Of a stretch of 64,000 nt of DNA, positions 26,373 to 36,419 are shown piece after piece. The stretch's first letter is position 1, and every line of letters starts with the position of its first letter. A model generated the notes under the pieces. It was not told the DNA's origin and did no database searches. It saw only the letters and a program-made list of their open reading frames with translations. The DNA is from Aurantimicrobium photophilum (lineage in GTDB: Bacteria > Actinomycetota > Actinomycetes > Actinomycetales > Microbacteriaceae): assembly GCF_003194085.1 (NCBI RefSeq), contig NZ_CP023994.1, positions 248,001 to 312,000 on the forward strand. Reading direction: 5' to 3'. The position numbers were made by a program, and so were the translations under genes.

Positions 26373-27848
26373 GTGAATGCAAAGACGGTTGATGTTGCCC
26401 TAATTGGTGGCGGAATCATGAGTGCCACCCTCGGCGCTCTGATTAAGCAATTGCAACCCGACTGGAGCATCCAGGTTTATGAGCGCCTCGGTGAGGTTGC
26501 TCAGGAAAGCTCCAACCCCTGGAACAACGCTGGTACTGGTCACGCCGGTCTGTGTGAACTGAACTACATGCCTGAGGCTGCCGATGGTTCGGTTGAAGCT
26601 TCCAAGGCTGTTGCCATCAACGAGCAGTTCCAGGTTTCCCTGCAGTTCTGGGCACACATGGTCGCGGCCAAGATGCTCGATGCACCCACCAGCTTTATTA
26701 ACTCCACCCCCCACATGACCTTCGTCTGGGGCGAGGCCAACGTGGAATACCTGCGCAAGCGTTACGCCGTGCTCAAGGATGAGCCACTGTTTGCGGGCAT
26801 GGAGTACTCCGAAGACCCCAAGGTCATTGCTAAGTGGACTCCTCTGCTCATGGATGGCCGCACCGGCAATGAACCCATCGCCGCAACCCGCATCACTGCT
26901 GGTACTGACGTGGACTATGGATCGCTGACCAAGCAGCTCTTGAACTACATCACTACCAACGGTGCGAAGCTGCGCACCGAGACGCAGGTCACGGGACTCA
27001 AGAAGCTGCACAACGGTCACTGGAAGCTGTCCTTGCGAGACTCTGTCGGAAACACTCCTCACTCCATCACCGCGAAGTTCGTCTTTGTGGGTGCTGGTGG
27101 TGGTGCGCTGGCACTGCTGCAGAGCGCAGGAATCAAGGAAGCTAAGGGCTTCGGTGGATTCCCCATCTCAGGTCAGTTCCTTCGCACGTCGAACCCTGCC
27201 CTCGTGGCTCGCCACCAAGCCAAGGTCTATGGCAAGGCGTCTGTGGGAGCACCCCCCATGTCTGTTCCTCACCTCGACACTCGTGTGGTCGATGGCGAGA
27301 AGTCGCTCCTCTTTGGTCCTTTCGCAGGCTTCACCCCGAAGTTCCTCAAGGAAGGTTCGTGGTTTGACCTTCCCGGTTCCATTCGCTTCAACAACATCTT
27401 CCCGATGCTGGCTGTGGGAGCAACCAACCTTGACCTGCTCAAGTACTTGATCGGTGAGCTCATGGCGAGCCCCCAGAAGAAACTCGATGCTCTGCGCGAG
27501 TTCTTCCCCGATGCTCAGCACGAGGACTGGGAACTCATCACTGCAGGTCAGCGCGTTCAGGTCATGAAGAAGGATCCCAAGAAGGTCGGAGTTCTTCAGT
27601 TCGGTACTGAGGTCATCGCTGCTGCGGATGGGTCCATCGCAGGTTTGCTCGGTGCTTCCCCGGGTGCATCTGTGTCTGTCCCTGTCATGCTCGATGTTCT
27701 CAAGCGCTGCTTCCCCACCGAGTTTGCAGGCTGGGAGCCCGAAATCAAGAAGATGATTCCAAGTTTTGGCACACGCCTGTCAGATACTCCTGACGTGGCA
27801 AAGAAGTCATTTGCCGCCTCGGCTAAGACGCTCAAGCTCTCTACATAG
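26373..27848 (+). CDS. mqo: Malate:quinone oxidoreductase
   Basis: 491 aa, GTG start at 26373 with TAAACT 7 bases upstream, a putative leaderless promoter. FAD-dependent, membrane-associated enzyme feeding electrons from malate to the quinone pool in place of or beside NAD malate dehydrogenase. FAD-binding IGGGIMSATLG at residue 10, the family signature SSNPWNNAGTGHAGLCELNY, and the C-terminal LLGASPGASVSVPVMLDVL. Normal length. Confidence 0.96.
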   Translation: MNAKTVDVALIGGGIMSATLGALIKQLQPDWSIQVYERLGEVAQESSNPWNNAGTGHAGLCELNYMPEAADGSVEASKAVAINEQFQVSLQFWAHMVAAKMLDAPTSFINSTPHMTFVWGEANVEYLRKRYAVLKDEPLFAGMEYSEDPKVIAKWTPLLMDGRTGNEPIAATRITAGTDVDYGSLTKQLLNYITTNGAKLRTETQVTGLKKLHNGHWKLSLRDSVGNTPHSITAKFVFVGAGGGALALLQSAGIKEAKGFGGFPISGQFLRTSNPALVARHQAKVYGKASVGAPPMSVPHLDTRVVDGEKSLLFGPFAGFTPKFLKEGSWFDLPGSIRFNNIFPMLAVGATNLDLLKYLIGELMASPQKKLDALREFFPDAQHEDWELITAGQRVQVMKKDPKKVGVLQFGTEVIAAADGSIAGLLGASPGASVSVPVMLDVLKRCFPTEFAGWEPEIKKMIPSFGTRLSDTPDVAKKSFAASAKTLKLST

Positions 27849-27896
27849 GGAAGACTGGTCTGTAGAAAGACCACATTCTTCAACGGGGGCGGTGAG

Positions 27897-29099
27897 ATGC
27901 AGTTAGGAATTCCAGCACAGCTGGCACCAGTTCTGTTTGCCCAGGCACTCTCACGCCTGTTCTTGGTCTACTCGGCCTACTCCGTCATCTTTGCTGAGAT
28001 TCTTTTGCTCCTGGCCGGATGGCATGAGAACAATGCCTGGGTGATGTGGGCAGGGTTCCTAGTGGGATTCCCGGGCTTTGTGCTGTGGCGACTCATGTTC
28101 ACGCCACTTTCCCCCCTGTCAGCTTCGCTCTATATTCTCTTTCTTTCCGCCACGCTCGTTCTCGCCACGTGGGCAGTTTTAGCAACCATGCCCGACGTTG
28201 AGAGCACCCTGTTCCTCCCCTTCTCTCTTCTCGGGTTTGCCCTCGTCACCGCATGTGGTGTTGCTGCTCGCGCTCAAGATCGTGTGGTGTGGGCAACTCT
28301 GGGATTTCTTGCTGCCAACCTGTCGCTTTTCATCGGAGCGGCTCTAGCTGGGAAACCGTTTGAATTTGACCTGCGGCTGATGCTGGGATTTGTTGTTGTG
28401 TTGGCTGCAGTCATCGCAACCCCCAGACTCCTCATCTCGAACAAACGTTTCCAGATCACCTTTGACCAAAGCGCAGAGTCGGTCGCAACAGATGCCGAGA
28501 GACTGGAAAACACTCGTGCTGTCGCTGCGCGACTGCACGATACATTGCTGGCGAATCTTGCCGTTATTGGTGCTACCAAGCCCGGAATGTTGCAGGACCC
28601 GGTCCGTGAAGCTATTGAAACTCAGCTAGCCCTATTTGAAACGAGTGACTTCTCCATTCGCACTGTGCAGACAAGCACGGGCATTAAGTCCTCGACGGAA
28701 CTCGAGCGCTTAATGGCAGTGATTACTCAGGCTGAGTCCCGAGGGCTCACCGTCAATCTGGGTGGCGACCCGTCGGCGGTCGCTCTCCTTTCTGAGGAAA
28801 GGGTCGATGCCCTCACGTCCGCATTGGCACAGTGCCTGACAAATGTTCATCTCCACTCAGGACAGAATGCTGTTGAAGTGGTCATCTTGCCTGCCGGGGA
28901 AAACCTTGCTGTCACCGTCATCGATGGTGGTCAAGGTTTCGATGTGGAATCAGTGCCGGAGGACCGGATGGGCCTCAAACTGTCCGTGAAGGACCGCATC
29001 GAGCAATCCGGTGGTCGTGTGCGATTGTGGTCAAATCACGGCCAAGGAACAGCGGTCATGCTCCAGCTTCCTCTCGAACGGGAGGGTATCGATGCGTAG
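27897..29099 (+). CDS. Membrane sensor histidine kinase, NarL/DegS-like
   Basis: 400 aa. Five or six membrane helices fill residues 10-180, then a dimerisation helix with the phospho-accepting His in AARLHDTLLANLAVIGA, and a HATPase_c domain with N-box-like LAQCLTNVHLHSGQNAVEV, DGGQGFD and MGLKLSVKDRIEQSGG. The input signal is unknown; no extracellular loop of size is visible. The following membrane gene overlaps its stop by 8 bases and a LuxR-type response regulator follows, so the three form one operon. Confidence 0.85.
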   Translation: MQLGIPAQLAPVLFAQALSRLFLVYSAYSVIFAEILLLLAGWHENNAWVMWAGFLVGFPGFVLWRLMFTPLSPLSASLYILFLSATLVLATWAVLATMPDVESTLFLPFSLLGFALVTACGVAARAQDRVVWATLGFLAANLSLFIGAALAGKPFEFDLRLMLGFVVVLAAVIATPRLLISNKRFQITFDQSAESVATDAERLENTRAVAARLHDTLLANLAVIGATKPGMLQDPVREAIETQLALFETSDFSIRTVQTSTGIKSSTELERLMAVITQAESRGLTVNLGGDPSAVALLSEERVDALTSALAQCLTNVHLHSGQNAVEVVILPAGENLAVTVIDGGQGFDVESVPEDRMGLKLSVKDRIEQSGGRVRLWSNHGQGTAVMLQLPLEREGIDA

Positions 29100-30189
29100 A
29101 CAAGAACGCACCATGCAACAGCTTGACCCTCTTGCTGCGGGGACCAGCTGGGATGTTGCCGTCACCTTCAGTTTGTTGACCTGGGCCTACGCCGTCATTG
29201 TGTCGATTTCCAGTTTTGGTTACACCGACAATCCAGTGTTCTTGATCGTGGCCCTGGTGATCCTCACCATTTCTATTTGCTACCATCTTTGGTCGGCCGC
29301 ACCTCAGCATGCTCCCTACCCCCGCCGGAATTACATCTTCGTTGTGACCCTCACCATCAGCGCAGCTGTGTTCCAGATTGCCTCGGATGGCACGGGATCC
29401 ATCTCGATGTTGACCGAGTGGGGACCCATTGCTGTTGCGCTCGTCTTTGCTTCCGCGAGCGGATACCGATCGTTACCTGATCTCTACTACGGTGGTCTTG
29501 CCGCGGTTGTGGCGCTCTTTGCTGCGTTGGGGCTGGATAGTTTGCATCATCCCCTGCCATTTGGCATGTTGTATTTCTGCGTCTCTGGTGTTGCCTTGGT
29601 CTCTATCGTGGTGTTGGGCCAGGGCAGTTACACCCATAAAGCCAGCCGGATTTTGTTGGCGTGGCAAAAGACCGTGAATGAAACGGCGGTTGAACCGGGG
29701 ATCGTCGCTGAAACCGACATCGCTGGTCCGCTCAGCCGGGAGGCACGTGAGCTCCTTGTTGAACTGTTGGCTCGTGGTCGCATCACAGAAGCAGACACTC
29801 AGCGAGCCCGTCAGCTTTCTGCAGAGATTCGTTCAGAGCTCCTCTTACTTGCCGAACAAACCTGGGTGGAACGATCTGGATGCACATTGCATGACCCTGA
29901 AAAGGTGTTGAGTAAGTTTGATCTTTCAGCTCAGTCAGCAATTTCAGCGTTGATTTCTGGATTGCTCGAAGCAGGGGTAGTCAACCTTCAGGTATCTCTC
30001 CGGGTCGATCCTTCCAGTGAACGTTTGTCTTGCGTTATTCAGGGAACAGAATCTCTGCACGCATTAACCGGGGGAAAATTGCGCACACACCTAGCTTCGT
30101 TCTTGAGGGTGATGTATGTCGTGTTTGAAGATGTCCGCTTCATCAATAACGATGGACACGTGAATGTGATGTTCTACTATGCAAAATAA
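29092..30189 (+). CDS. Membrane protein of the two-component operon, kinase-like without ATPase
   Basis: 365 aa from ATG at 29092, overlapping the kinase gene. Six predicted membrane helices (residues 20-190) are followed by a cytosolic part with LSREARELLVELLARGRITEADTQRAR and a C-terminal mixed domain. It looks like a paralogue of the upstream kinase in layout but lacks a phospho-His and the N and G boxes. It may be a partner or inhibitor of the kinase. No named family recognised. Confidence 0.65.
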   Translation: MRRQERTMQQLDPLAAGTSWDVAVTFSLLTWAYAVIVSISSFGYTDNPVFLIVALVILTISICYHLWSAAPQHAPYPRRNYIFVVTLTISAAVFQIASDGTGSISMLTEWGPIAVALVFASASGYRSLPDLYYGGLAAVVALFAALGLDSLHHPLPFGMLYFCVSGVALVSIVVLGQGSYTHKASRILLAWQKTVNETAVEPGIVAETDIAGPLSREARELLVELLARGRITEADTQRARQLSAEIRSELLLLAEQTWVERSGCTLHDPEKVLSKFDLSAQSAISALISGLLEAGVVNLQVSLRVDPSSERLSCVIQGTESLHALTGGKLRTHLASFLRVMYVVFEDVRFINNDGHVNVMFYYAK

Positions 30190-30835
30190 GCCCGCAGTCT
30201 CCCTCACCATCCTTGATGACCACGGGCTCTTGGTCGATAGTTTGAGCAGCTGGTTCACCGGCAATGCCCCCGACTTCAGTGTTGCCGTGGCTGAAACGTC
30301 CTGGGCAGGGTGTCTGGCCAATGGTGCTTTCCCTTCCGATGTGGTGTTGATGGACTACCAATTGGCCGAGCCGGTCTCGATTGAGGCACGTGTTTTGACC
30401 TGTAAAGCGGCCGGGTCCATGGTGGTCGTGATGAGTGCGCTGGCAAGCCCTGAACTCCATGACCGAGCACTCGCTGCTGGTGCTGATGCCTTCTTTGATA
30501 AGTCCACCTCGATGAATGTGGTTGCTGCCCGCATGCGCACACTTCTGGGCATGGCCCAGATCAACCCGCAGGGCAGTGATTCGGGGGATTCTGGAGCCTC
30601 TCAACACGCCGAAGAGCTGGTCAAACCACGCCTGAGTGCCGGTGAAGAGCAGGCGTTTGTCCTGTATTGCCGGGGGTTAGCGACCAAAGAGGTTGCCGAG
30701 GCCATGAATGTTCAGTTTGAGACGGCCAAAACGTACCTCAGACGCGTGCGTGAGAAGTACGCTAGAGCAGGAAGACCCGCGTCCCGGCGGGCAGATTTGG
30801 TTCGGCGTGCAGCCGAGGATGGATATTTGACCTAA
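30179..30835 (+). CDS. LuxR/NarL-type response regulator
   Basis: 218 aa. Receiver domain with Asp-Asp (ILDDHGLL), phospho-acceptor Asp in VVLMDYQL, Ser in VVMSAL and Lys in FFDKST; C-terminal HTH (RLSAGEEQAFVLYCRGLATKEVAEAMNV). Overlaps the preceding membrane gene by 11 bases and touches tdk (TAATG). Targets unknown; the palindrome it binds cannot be read here. Confidence 0.9.
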   Translation: MQNKPAVSLTILDDHGLLVDSLSSWFTGNAPDFSVAVAETSWAGCLANGAFPSDVVLMDYQLAEPVSIEARVLTCKAAGSMVVVMSALASPELHDRALAAGADAFFDKSTSMNVVAARMRTLLGMAQINPQGSDSGDSGASQHAEELVKPRLSAGEEQAFVLYCRGLATKEVAEAMNVQFETAKTYLRRVREKYARAGRPASRRADLVRRAAEDGYLT

Positions 30836-31497
30836 TGGCCAAGCTTTATTTCCGTTATGGCGCAATGAACAGCGGCAAGAGCACATTGATGCTCCAAGCT
30901 GCGTATAACTACGAAGAACGCGGTCACAATGTCGTGTTGTGTAAGCCCGAGATTGACATCAAGGGTGACAAGGGAATTCTTTCTCGACTTGGTATTAACC
31001 GCCGCACAGATTTCTTAATTGCTGGTGACAGTGACCTCTACGGGTTATTCCAGCACGAACGTGAAGCGGTCATTCGCAAAACTGGTGCTGATGTTCGTTG
31101 CCTGCTGGTAGACGAGGCACAGTTCTTGTCAGAAGCGCAGGTTGATGACCTTCTGCGCATTGCTCTTCTGGAGGACGTGCCCGTTTTAGCGTTTGGTATT
31201 CGCACCGACTTCCAGACTGTTGCATTCCCTGGCTCTCGCCGTTTGCTTGAAATTGCACACGAAATCGAAGAGCTTAAGACAATCTGCCGTTGTGGCAAGA
31301 AGGCAATCTTCAACGCTCGTAAGTTCAACGATCGCTTCATCTTCGATGGAGACCAGCTCGCTATTGACGGCATCGCGGTGAGCTACGAGCCTCTCTGTGG
31401 TAACTGCTACCTCATGGAAAGCAACGGTGTTCTCAACGCTGGTCGTCGCCAGTGGCCTGTGGCTTACTCCTTCGAGCCTGACCCCGACTTCAGCTAG
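30835..31497 (+). CDS. tdk: Thymidine kinase
   Basis: 220 aa type II thymidine kinase. P-loop FRYGAMNSGKST, DEAQFL with the catalytic Glu, and zinc cysteines CRCGKKA and CGNC. Salvages thymidine to dTMP. The start overlaps the response-regulator stop by one base. Confidence 0.95.
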   Translation: MAKLYFRYGAMNSGKSTLMLQAAYNYEERGHNVVLCKPEIDIKGDKGILSRLGINRRTDFLIAGDSDLYGLFQHEREAVIRKTGADVRCLLVDEAQFLSEAQVDDLLRIALLEDVPVLAFGIRTDFQTVAFPGSRRLLEIAHEIEELKTICRCGKKAIFNARKFNDRFIFDGDQLAIDGIAVSYEPLCGNCYLMESNGVLNAGRRQWPVAYSFEPDPDFS

Positions 31498-31505
31498 CTC
31501 AGGCC

Positions 31506-32819
31506 ATGCGCGTCTCTGTCATTGGCTGCGGCTACCTCGGCGCTGTTCATGCAGCGGCGATGGCCGACCTCGGACATGAGGTTATTGCCGTTGATGTGGA
31601 TGCCGAGAAGGTAGCCGCGCTCAGCACTGGCACCCCTCCGTTCTTTGAGCCAGGACTGCCGGAGATCCTTTCCTCTTCACTTGCCTCTGGGCGTTTGCGG
31701 TTCACTACCGATATTGCTGAGGTGGCAGGGTGTGAGCTGCACTTCATCGCCGTGGGCACGCCCCAAAGCGACGACAGCGGAGCTGCCGACATTCGCTTTG
31801 TGGATGCAGCGGTTGATGCGCTGTTGCCCAATTTAGGGCCAGAAGACGTTGTAGTGGGCAAGAGCACCGTTCCAGTTGGAACAGCACAGCGCTTGGCAGA
31901 AAAGCTTCTGTCTGCGGGATCCTCAGCAACTCTGGTATGGAACCCTGAGTTCCTCCGTGAAGGCTTTGCCGTCAAGGACACCCTGAGCCCTGACCGTCTT
32001 GTTTTCGGTGTTGCTGACGGTGTCGGCCAGGACCGGGCACTGGCAGCTGTGCGCGAGGTCTATGCCGCCGCCATCGATGCCGGCACACCCGTCGTGGAAA
32101 CAGACCGTGCAACGGCAGAGCTTGTGAAAACGGCTGCGAATGCATTCTTGGCCACCAAGATCAGCTTCATTAACGCGATGAGCGAGATCGCCGAAGCAAC
32201 CGGTGCGAACGTCACCGAGCTGGCGGATGCCATTGGCTATGACACTCGTATTGGCCGTCGCTTCTTAAATGCTGGTGTGGGTTTCGGCGGGGGATGTTTA
32301 CCTAAGGACATCCGGGCCTTCTCTGCCCGTGCCGAAGAATTGGGTCTAGGTTCCTCGGTTGCCTTCCTGGGCGAAGTAGATGCCATCAACCTGCGCCAGC
32401 GTCAGCGCGTGATTGACCGTGTGATCTCTGACGGCGGCGGTGACCCCGTTGATCTCAAGGTTGCAGTCCTCGGACTCGCATTCAAGCCTCAGTCAGATGA
32501 TGTGCGGGACTCGCCTGCTTTGGATGTTGCCCGCGGATTAGCCGAAGCAGGTGCACTCGTCACGGCTTATGACCCCGAGGCCATGGGTCCTGCGCAGAAG
32601 CGTTTTCCTGAGCTGAAGGTCGCGAGCACCCTTCAGCAGGCACTTCTGGATGCTGACATTGCTGTGTTGGTAACTGAATGGCCAGAGTTTGTCCAGCTTG
32701 ATCCCCGCACCGCTGGTGATCTCATGGCACACAAGCGCATTGTGGATGCCAGAAACGTTCTCGATCCAGCTGCCTGGCGCGCCGCCGGCTTCCACTTCAG
32801 CAGCCTGGGTCGACCCTAA
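31506..32819 (+). CDS. UDP-glucose/GDP-mannose dehydrogenase family protein
   Basis: 437 aa. NAD-binding IGCGYLGAVHAAAMA at residue 5, active-site Cys in GFGGGCLPKDIRAF, and the C-terminal UDP-binding domain with LGLAFKPQSDDVRDSPALDV. Oxidises UDP-glucose to UDP-glucuronate for envelope or exopolysaccharide synthesis. Ugd is the most likely identity; the sugar nucleotide is not decided by sequence. Ends directly against the convergent deacetylase gene. Confidence 0.9.
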   Translation: MRVSVIGCGYLGAVHAAAMADLGHEVIAVDVDAEKVAALSTGTPPFFEPGLPEILSSSLASGRLRFTTDIAEVAGCELHFIAVGTPQSDDSGAADIRFVDAAVDALLPNLGPEDVVVGKSTVPVGTAQRLAEKLLSAGSSATLVWNPEFLREGFAVKDTLSPDRLVFGVADGVGQDRALAAVREVYAAAIDAGTPVVETDRATAELVKTAANAFLATKISFINAMSEIAEATGANVTELADAIGYDTRIGRRFLNAGVGFGGGCLPKDIRAFSARAEELGLGSSVAFLGEVDAINLRQRQRVIDRVISDGGGDPVDLKVAVLGLAFKPQSDDVRDSPALDVARGLAEAGALVTAYDPEAMGPAQKRFPELKVASTLQQALLDADIAVLVTEWPEFVQLDPRTAGDLMAHKRIVDARNVLDPAAWRAAGFHFSSLGRP

Positions 32820-33656
32820 TTACCTCTTGAGATAGAGGTCATTGAGCGTGACCGGTTGAAGCTTGCGCTCCAAAATCAGGTCTTTGATATAGCCAAAGCA
32901 TTCGGTTACTGCAGGGAAGTTGGCATGGCCAATGACGATGCGTTTTTCACCAATCCATTTGCCGGCAAACTCGCGCAATTGATCCGGGGTTATCTGCCCA
33001 GCATCAGAGAGAGAACCGTGCCACATCACGGCAGTGGTGTAACCCAATGAGGCGGCAACTGAGTCAATTCGTTCATCGTGGTTGCCAAAGGGCGGCCGGA
33101 AATATGGTGTGGCGTCGACGCCATAGTTCTTGAGAAGGAAGTCATGGGTTTGGCCGAGCTCGGAAGATACCTGTCCATTACTGACTTTGAGTAAGGAGGG
33201 GTGTGTCCAGGTGTGGTTGGCCATCTGGATTTGACCGCTCTCCACTAAGGGTCGTAGCTCAGGAATATTCTCCGACCACGAGGGGTATTGGCCAGTGACG
33301 AAGAAGGTGAGCCTCATTCCCGTTTCCTGGGCAAAGCGTGTGTATTCCCTCACCACGTGAGAGGAAATTCCATCATCAACAGTCAGGGCAAACATTCCGG
33401 GGTGATGAGGAATGGAACTGATTGTGCCAAAGGGAACAGGAACCTGCGTGACTCGAGGAGGTTCAAAAATGATGGGGATGGCAGAAGGATAGACGTTCAC
33501 ATCTTCAGCGATGGGGGGAAGGGCTGCCCCCATTTTGCCGAAGCCAAACTCAGATTTCTCCTCAATCAGTTTGGGGAGAAATATTCCCGCTGCCGCTCCT
33601 GTTGCAGCGGTGATGACACCTGCTGCCAGCAGCTCAAGGAATGTTCGGCGTTCCAT
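32820..33656 (-). CDS. Polysaccharide deacetylase (NodB-type)
   Basis: 278 aa. Tat-like or simple signal/anchor (RRTFLELLAAGVITAATG) at the N-terminus, then a NodB domain with ALTVDDG (metal Asp; Phe of TFDDG replaced by Val), HTWTHP (His-x3-His) and RPPFGNHD. Acts outside the membrane on a cell-wall or capsular sugar polymer. Overlaps the murJ stop by ATGA, so it belongs to the murJ operon. Confidence 0.88.
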   Translation of the reverse strand: MERRTFLELLAAGVITAATGAAAGIFLPKLIEEKSEFGFGKMGAALPPIAEDVNVYPSAIPIIFEPPRVTQVPVPFGTISSIPHHPGMFALTVDDGISSHVVREYTRFAQETGMRLTFFVTGQYPSWSENIPELRPLVESGQIQMANHTWTHPSLLKVSNGQVSSELGQTHDFLLKNYGVDATPYFRPPFGNHDERIDSVAASLGYTTAVMWHGSLSDAGQITPDQLREFAGKWIGEKRIVIGHANFPAVTECFGYIKDLILERKLQPVTLNDLYLKR

Positions 33657-35272
33657 CAGCGTCGGGTGAGTTTGCCCTTGACCTGGGAGACAAGCTCAGT
33701 GATTTCTTCTGAGCGCATGAGCCACAACACTGCGAAATAGATGCTGCCCAAAATGGCGGCGTAGATGATGCTCTCGATGATGGCCACAGCCAAGTTATCG
33801 GTATCGATATAGGCAGCACTGAACTGCAGCATGAAGTAGCCCGCAATCACGGTAGGGATGACAGCGATTCCAAACTTGAGGTGACTGACAAACACTCGCT
33901 TGCCATCGATGCCACCAATCTTCTTCCTGAGGAAGAACATTCCCACAGCCACTTGGATCATGGTGGCGAATGTGAAGGACAGGGCCAACATGGCAGCAAC
34001 GAGTTCCACCGGCGAGAATGCCAGCACGAGCAAAGATCCGCCCACGAACAACAGAATCTGCAGCACCGTGAAGAAGAACGGGGTGCGAGTGTCATTGAAG
34101 GCAAAGTAGGTGCGCTGAATCACAAAGAGCATGCCATACGGGGTCAAGCTCAAGATATACATCATGATGACAACGGCCAGGGCGGCAATATCTGCTGGTT
34201 TAGCTCCATCCATCAACACCAGTGCAATAAAAGGTGCCGTGACGAAGACGATGGCCGCGGATCCCGTCATCACCAGCCCAATGACGCGCAACGCAGAGGA
34301 CACATCCGCACGCATGTCTTCGGGCTTGTTGTTCCGGGCGTGTTCTGCAAGACGCGTGAAGTAGGCGGTGCCGATGGAGAACGCGAGGATCGAGTAGGGG
34401 AGCATGAAGATCAGCCAGGCGTATTGCAGAGCTGCAACGGATGCACCCTTACCTGAGGCGGTGCTCGCCACGTTGGTGGTGACAATGCCACCAAGCTGCA
34501 TCACGATGACGGTGGCCAACGACCAGCCGGCAATCTTGCCCAGGGTGCCAAAGCCGACACCGCGCCAGAGGAAATCAGGACGGTAGCGGATGCCTGCTTT
34601 GCGCCAGGCCAGAGACAAGATGATCGACTGTGCAATGACGCCGAGTGTGGCACTGCCAGCAAGCAGAGCAATCTGGCCTGAACTCCAGTCGTCCAGACCA
34701 CGATTGCCATCGGGGTCTGCGCCGAAGAGGGCAATGTAGACGGCAAGGCCAGAGATGGCCACGATGTTGTTGAGAACAGGAGCCCAGGAGGAAGGGCCAA
34801 AAACCTTCTTGGCGTTGAGCACTTCGCCCAAGATGTTGAACAGGCCGTAGAAGAAAATCTGCGGCAAGCACCAGTAGGCAAAGCCGACAGCGAGAGCCAG
34901 TTGTTCAGGCGACCACGCCATCGCATACAAGCGCACGAGGAAGGGAGCTAACGCCATTGCCAGTGCAGTGATGGCCAAAAGGAACACCATCGCAATGGTG
35001 ACCAGCTTGTTCACATAGGCACTGCCACCATCGTGGCCAGCCATGGCCTGCACAATCTGGGGCACCAGCACAGCACTGAGCACGCCACCAATCAGCACCA
35101 TATAGACGCTGTTGGGAAGCATGTTTCCCACGGCAAAGGAGTCTGCACCAACGGATGCGGTCACACCAATGGCAGTGGCCAACACCATGGCCTTAACGAA
35201 TCCCAGCACACGCGAAGCGGTGGTTCCCACGGCCATTAACGTGCTGGCGCGAGCGATAGTGGAAGAAGCCAT
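33656..35272 (-). CDS. murJ: Lipid II flippase MurJ
   Basis: 538 aa, 14 predicted membrane helices of the MviN/MurJ family: ASTLMAVGTTASRVLGFVKAM, YAWLIFMLPYSILAFSIGTAYFTRLAEHA and GPSSWAPVLNNIVAI are typical. Flips lipid-linked peptidoglycan precursor to the outer face. Divergent from a FemX-like ligase gene; both serve peptidoglycan assembly. Confidence 0.93.
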   Translation of the reverse strand: MASSTIARASTLMAVGTTASRVLGFVKAMVLATAIGVTASVGADSFAVGNMLPNSVYMVLIGGVLSAVLVPQIVQAMAGHDGGSAYVNKLVTIAMVFLLAITALAMALAPFLVRLYAMAWSPEQLALAVGFAYWCLPQIFFYGLFNILGEVLNAKKVFGPSSWAPVLNNIVAISGLAVYIALFGADPDGNRGLDDWSSGQIALLAGSATLGVIAQSIILSLAWRKAGIRYRPDFLWRGVGFGTLGKIAGWSLATVIVMQLGGIVTTNVASTASGKGASVAALQYAWLIFMLPYSILAFSIGTAYFTRLAEHARNNKPEDMRADVSSALRVIGLVMTGSAAIVFVTAPFIALVLMDGAKPADIAALAVVIMMYILSLTPYGMLFVIQRTYFAFNDTRTPFFFTVLQILLFVGGSLLVLAFSPVELVAAMLALSFTFATMIQVAVGMFFLRKKIGGIDGKRVFVSHLKFGIAVIPTVIAGYFMLQFSAAYIDTDNLAVAIIESIIYAAILGSIYFAVLWLMRSEEITELVSQVKGKLTRR

Positions 35273-35339
35273 AATCGGGTTTCCATCCTTTGCTCAAGCC
35301 TCAGGGGAGGGCCATAGTCCGTGCTCTAAGCTTAGTTCG

Positions 35340-36416
35340 ATGACTCTTCCAGTGCGCTTCGCGACCGACGCAGAGATTGCCAATTGGGACAATCTGGTTA
35401 TTGCTAACCCTGACCACGGGTCGATGTATCAAGCGGAAAGTTTCGCTATTGCGAAGGCAATTGGCGGCTGGACTCCTCGTCACCTCATCTTCAATGAGGA
35501 CAACACCGAGGCAGCGCCTCGTGTTGCCGGATTGTTCATTGAGCGCACAATTCCCACCCTGGGCAAGCTCTGGTATTCACCCACCGGGCCAGGTTTCGGC
35601 TCTGCTGAACAGGTCGCTGCGGTCATTCCTGCCCTGAAAGAATTCGCTGCTAACAATGGTGTTTTTTTGGTCAAGCTCGAATCTGAGCTGATCTATTCCG
35701 AGCAAGCAGATCAGACATTGCGCTCCGCAGGTCTGGTCAAGGTGGACAATGTCCAGCCCATCTCCTCGACGGTGATGATTGACCTCACCCCAGATATCGA
35801 CACCATCTTGGCTGAGATGCCGCAGAAGGGTCGCTACGCCATCCGCCGGGCAGCGCGTGATGGTGTGACCGTGGCAGAAGCGCCGCTGACCGAAGAGAAC
35901 ATGCGCACCATGTACACACTCTTGGGTGCTACCGGTGATGACGCAGGCTTCATGATTCGCACCTACGACTACTACGTCTCCTTCTGGAACGAATACGCCA
36001 ACCGTGACCAGGGCAAGATGTTCTTTGCCTATGTCGATGGCGAAGTTGTGGCCGGTGCGTATACCGGCTGGATGGGCTTCAAGGCCTGGTACAAAGACGG
36101 CGCCTCTATTCGTGATCGCAAGGCCTATGGCGCCAGCCATGCGCTGCAGTGGCACATCATCGAATGGCACAAAGCTCGTGGCCAGGCTGTGAGCTACGAC
36201 ATGATGGGCTGCCCGCCAGCAGATCAGCTCAAAGACCCCTCACACCACCTGCACGGCATTGGCATGTTCAAAACGAGCCTGAGCCCCATTGTCATTGATC
36301 GTGTCGGAACCTATGACCTCGTCATTGATGCCAAGAAGACTCAGAAATGGAACACCTTCGGCTATCGCATTGCCGGCAAGCTGAACAGAATGTTCCGCAA
36401 AGAGGTGTACTTCTAA
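35340..36416 (+). CDS. FemAB/FemX-like peptidoglycan bridge ligase
   Basis: 358 aa from the ATG at 35340; TAAGCT lies 7 bases upstream (putative leaderless) and the upstream open frame is antisense to murJ. Two GNAT-like domains: GKLWYSPTGPG and MPQKGRYAIRRAARDGV, then GYASH-type YGASHALQWHIIEWHKARG and YDMMGCPP. FemAB proteins add amino acids from aminoacyl-tRNA to lipid II. The short leader is shared with divergent murJ. Confidence 0.88.
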   Translation: MTLPVRFATDAEIANWDNLVIANPDHGSMYQAESFAIAKAIGGWTPRHLIFNEDNTEAAPRVAGLFIERTIPTLGKLWYSPTGPGFGSAEQVAAVIPALKEFAANNGVFLVKLESELIYSEQADQTLRSAGLVKVDNVQPISSTVMIDLTPDIDTILAEMPQKGRYAIRRAARDGVTVAEAPLTEENMRTMYTLLGATGDDAGFMIRTYDYYVSFWNEYANRDQGKMFFAYVDGEVVAGAYTGWMGFKAWYKDGASIRDRKAYGASHALQWHIIEWHKARGQAVSYDMMGCPPADQLKDPSHHLHGIGMFKTSLSPIVIDRVGTYDLVIDAKKTQKWNTFGYRIAGKLNRMFRKEVYF

Positions 36417-36419
36417 GCG

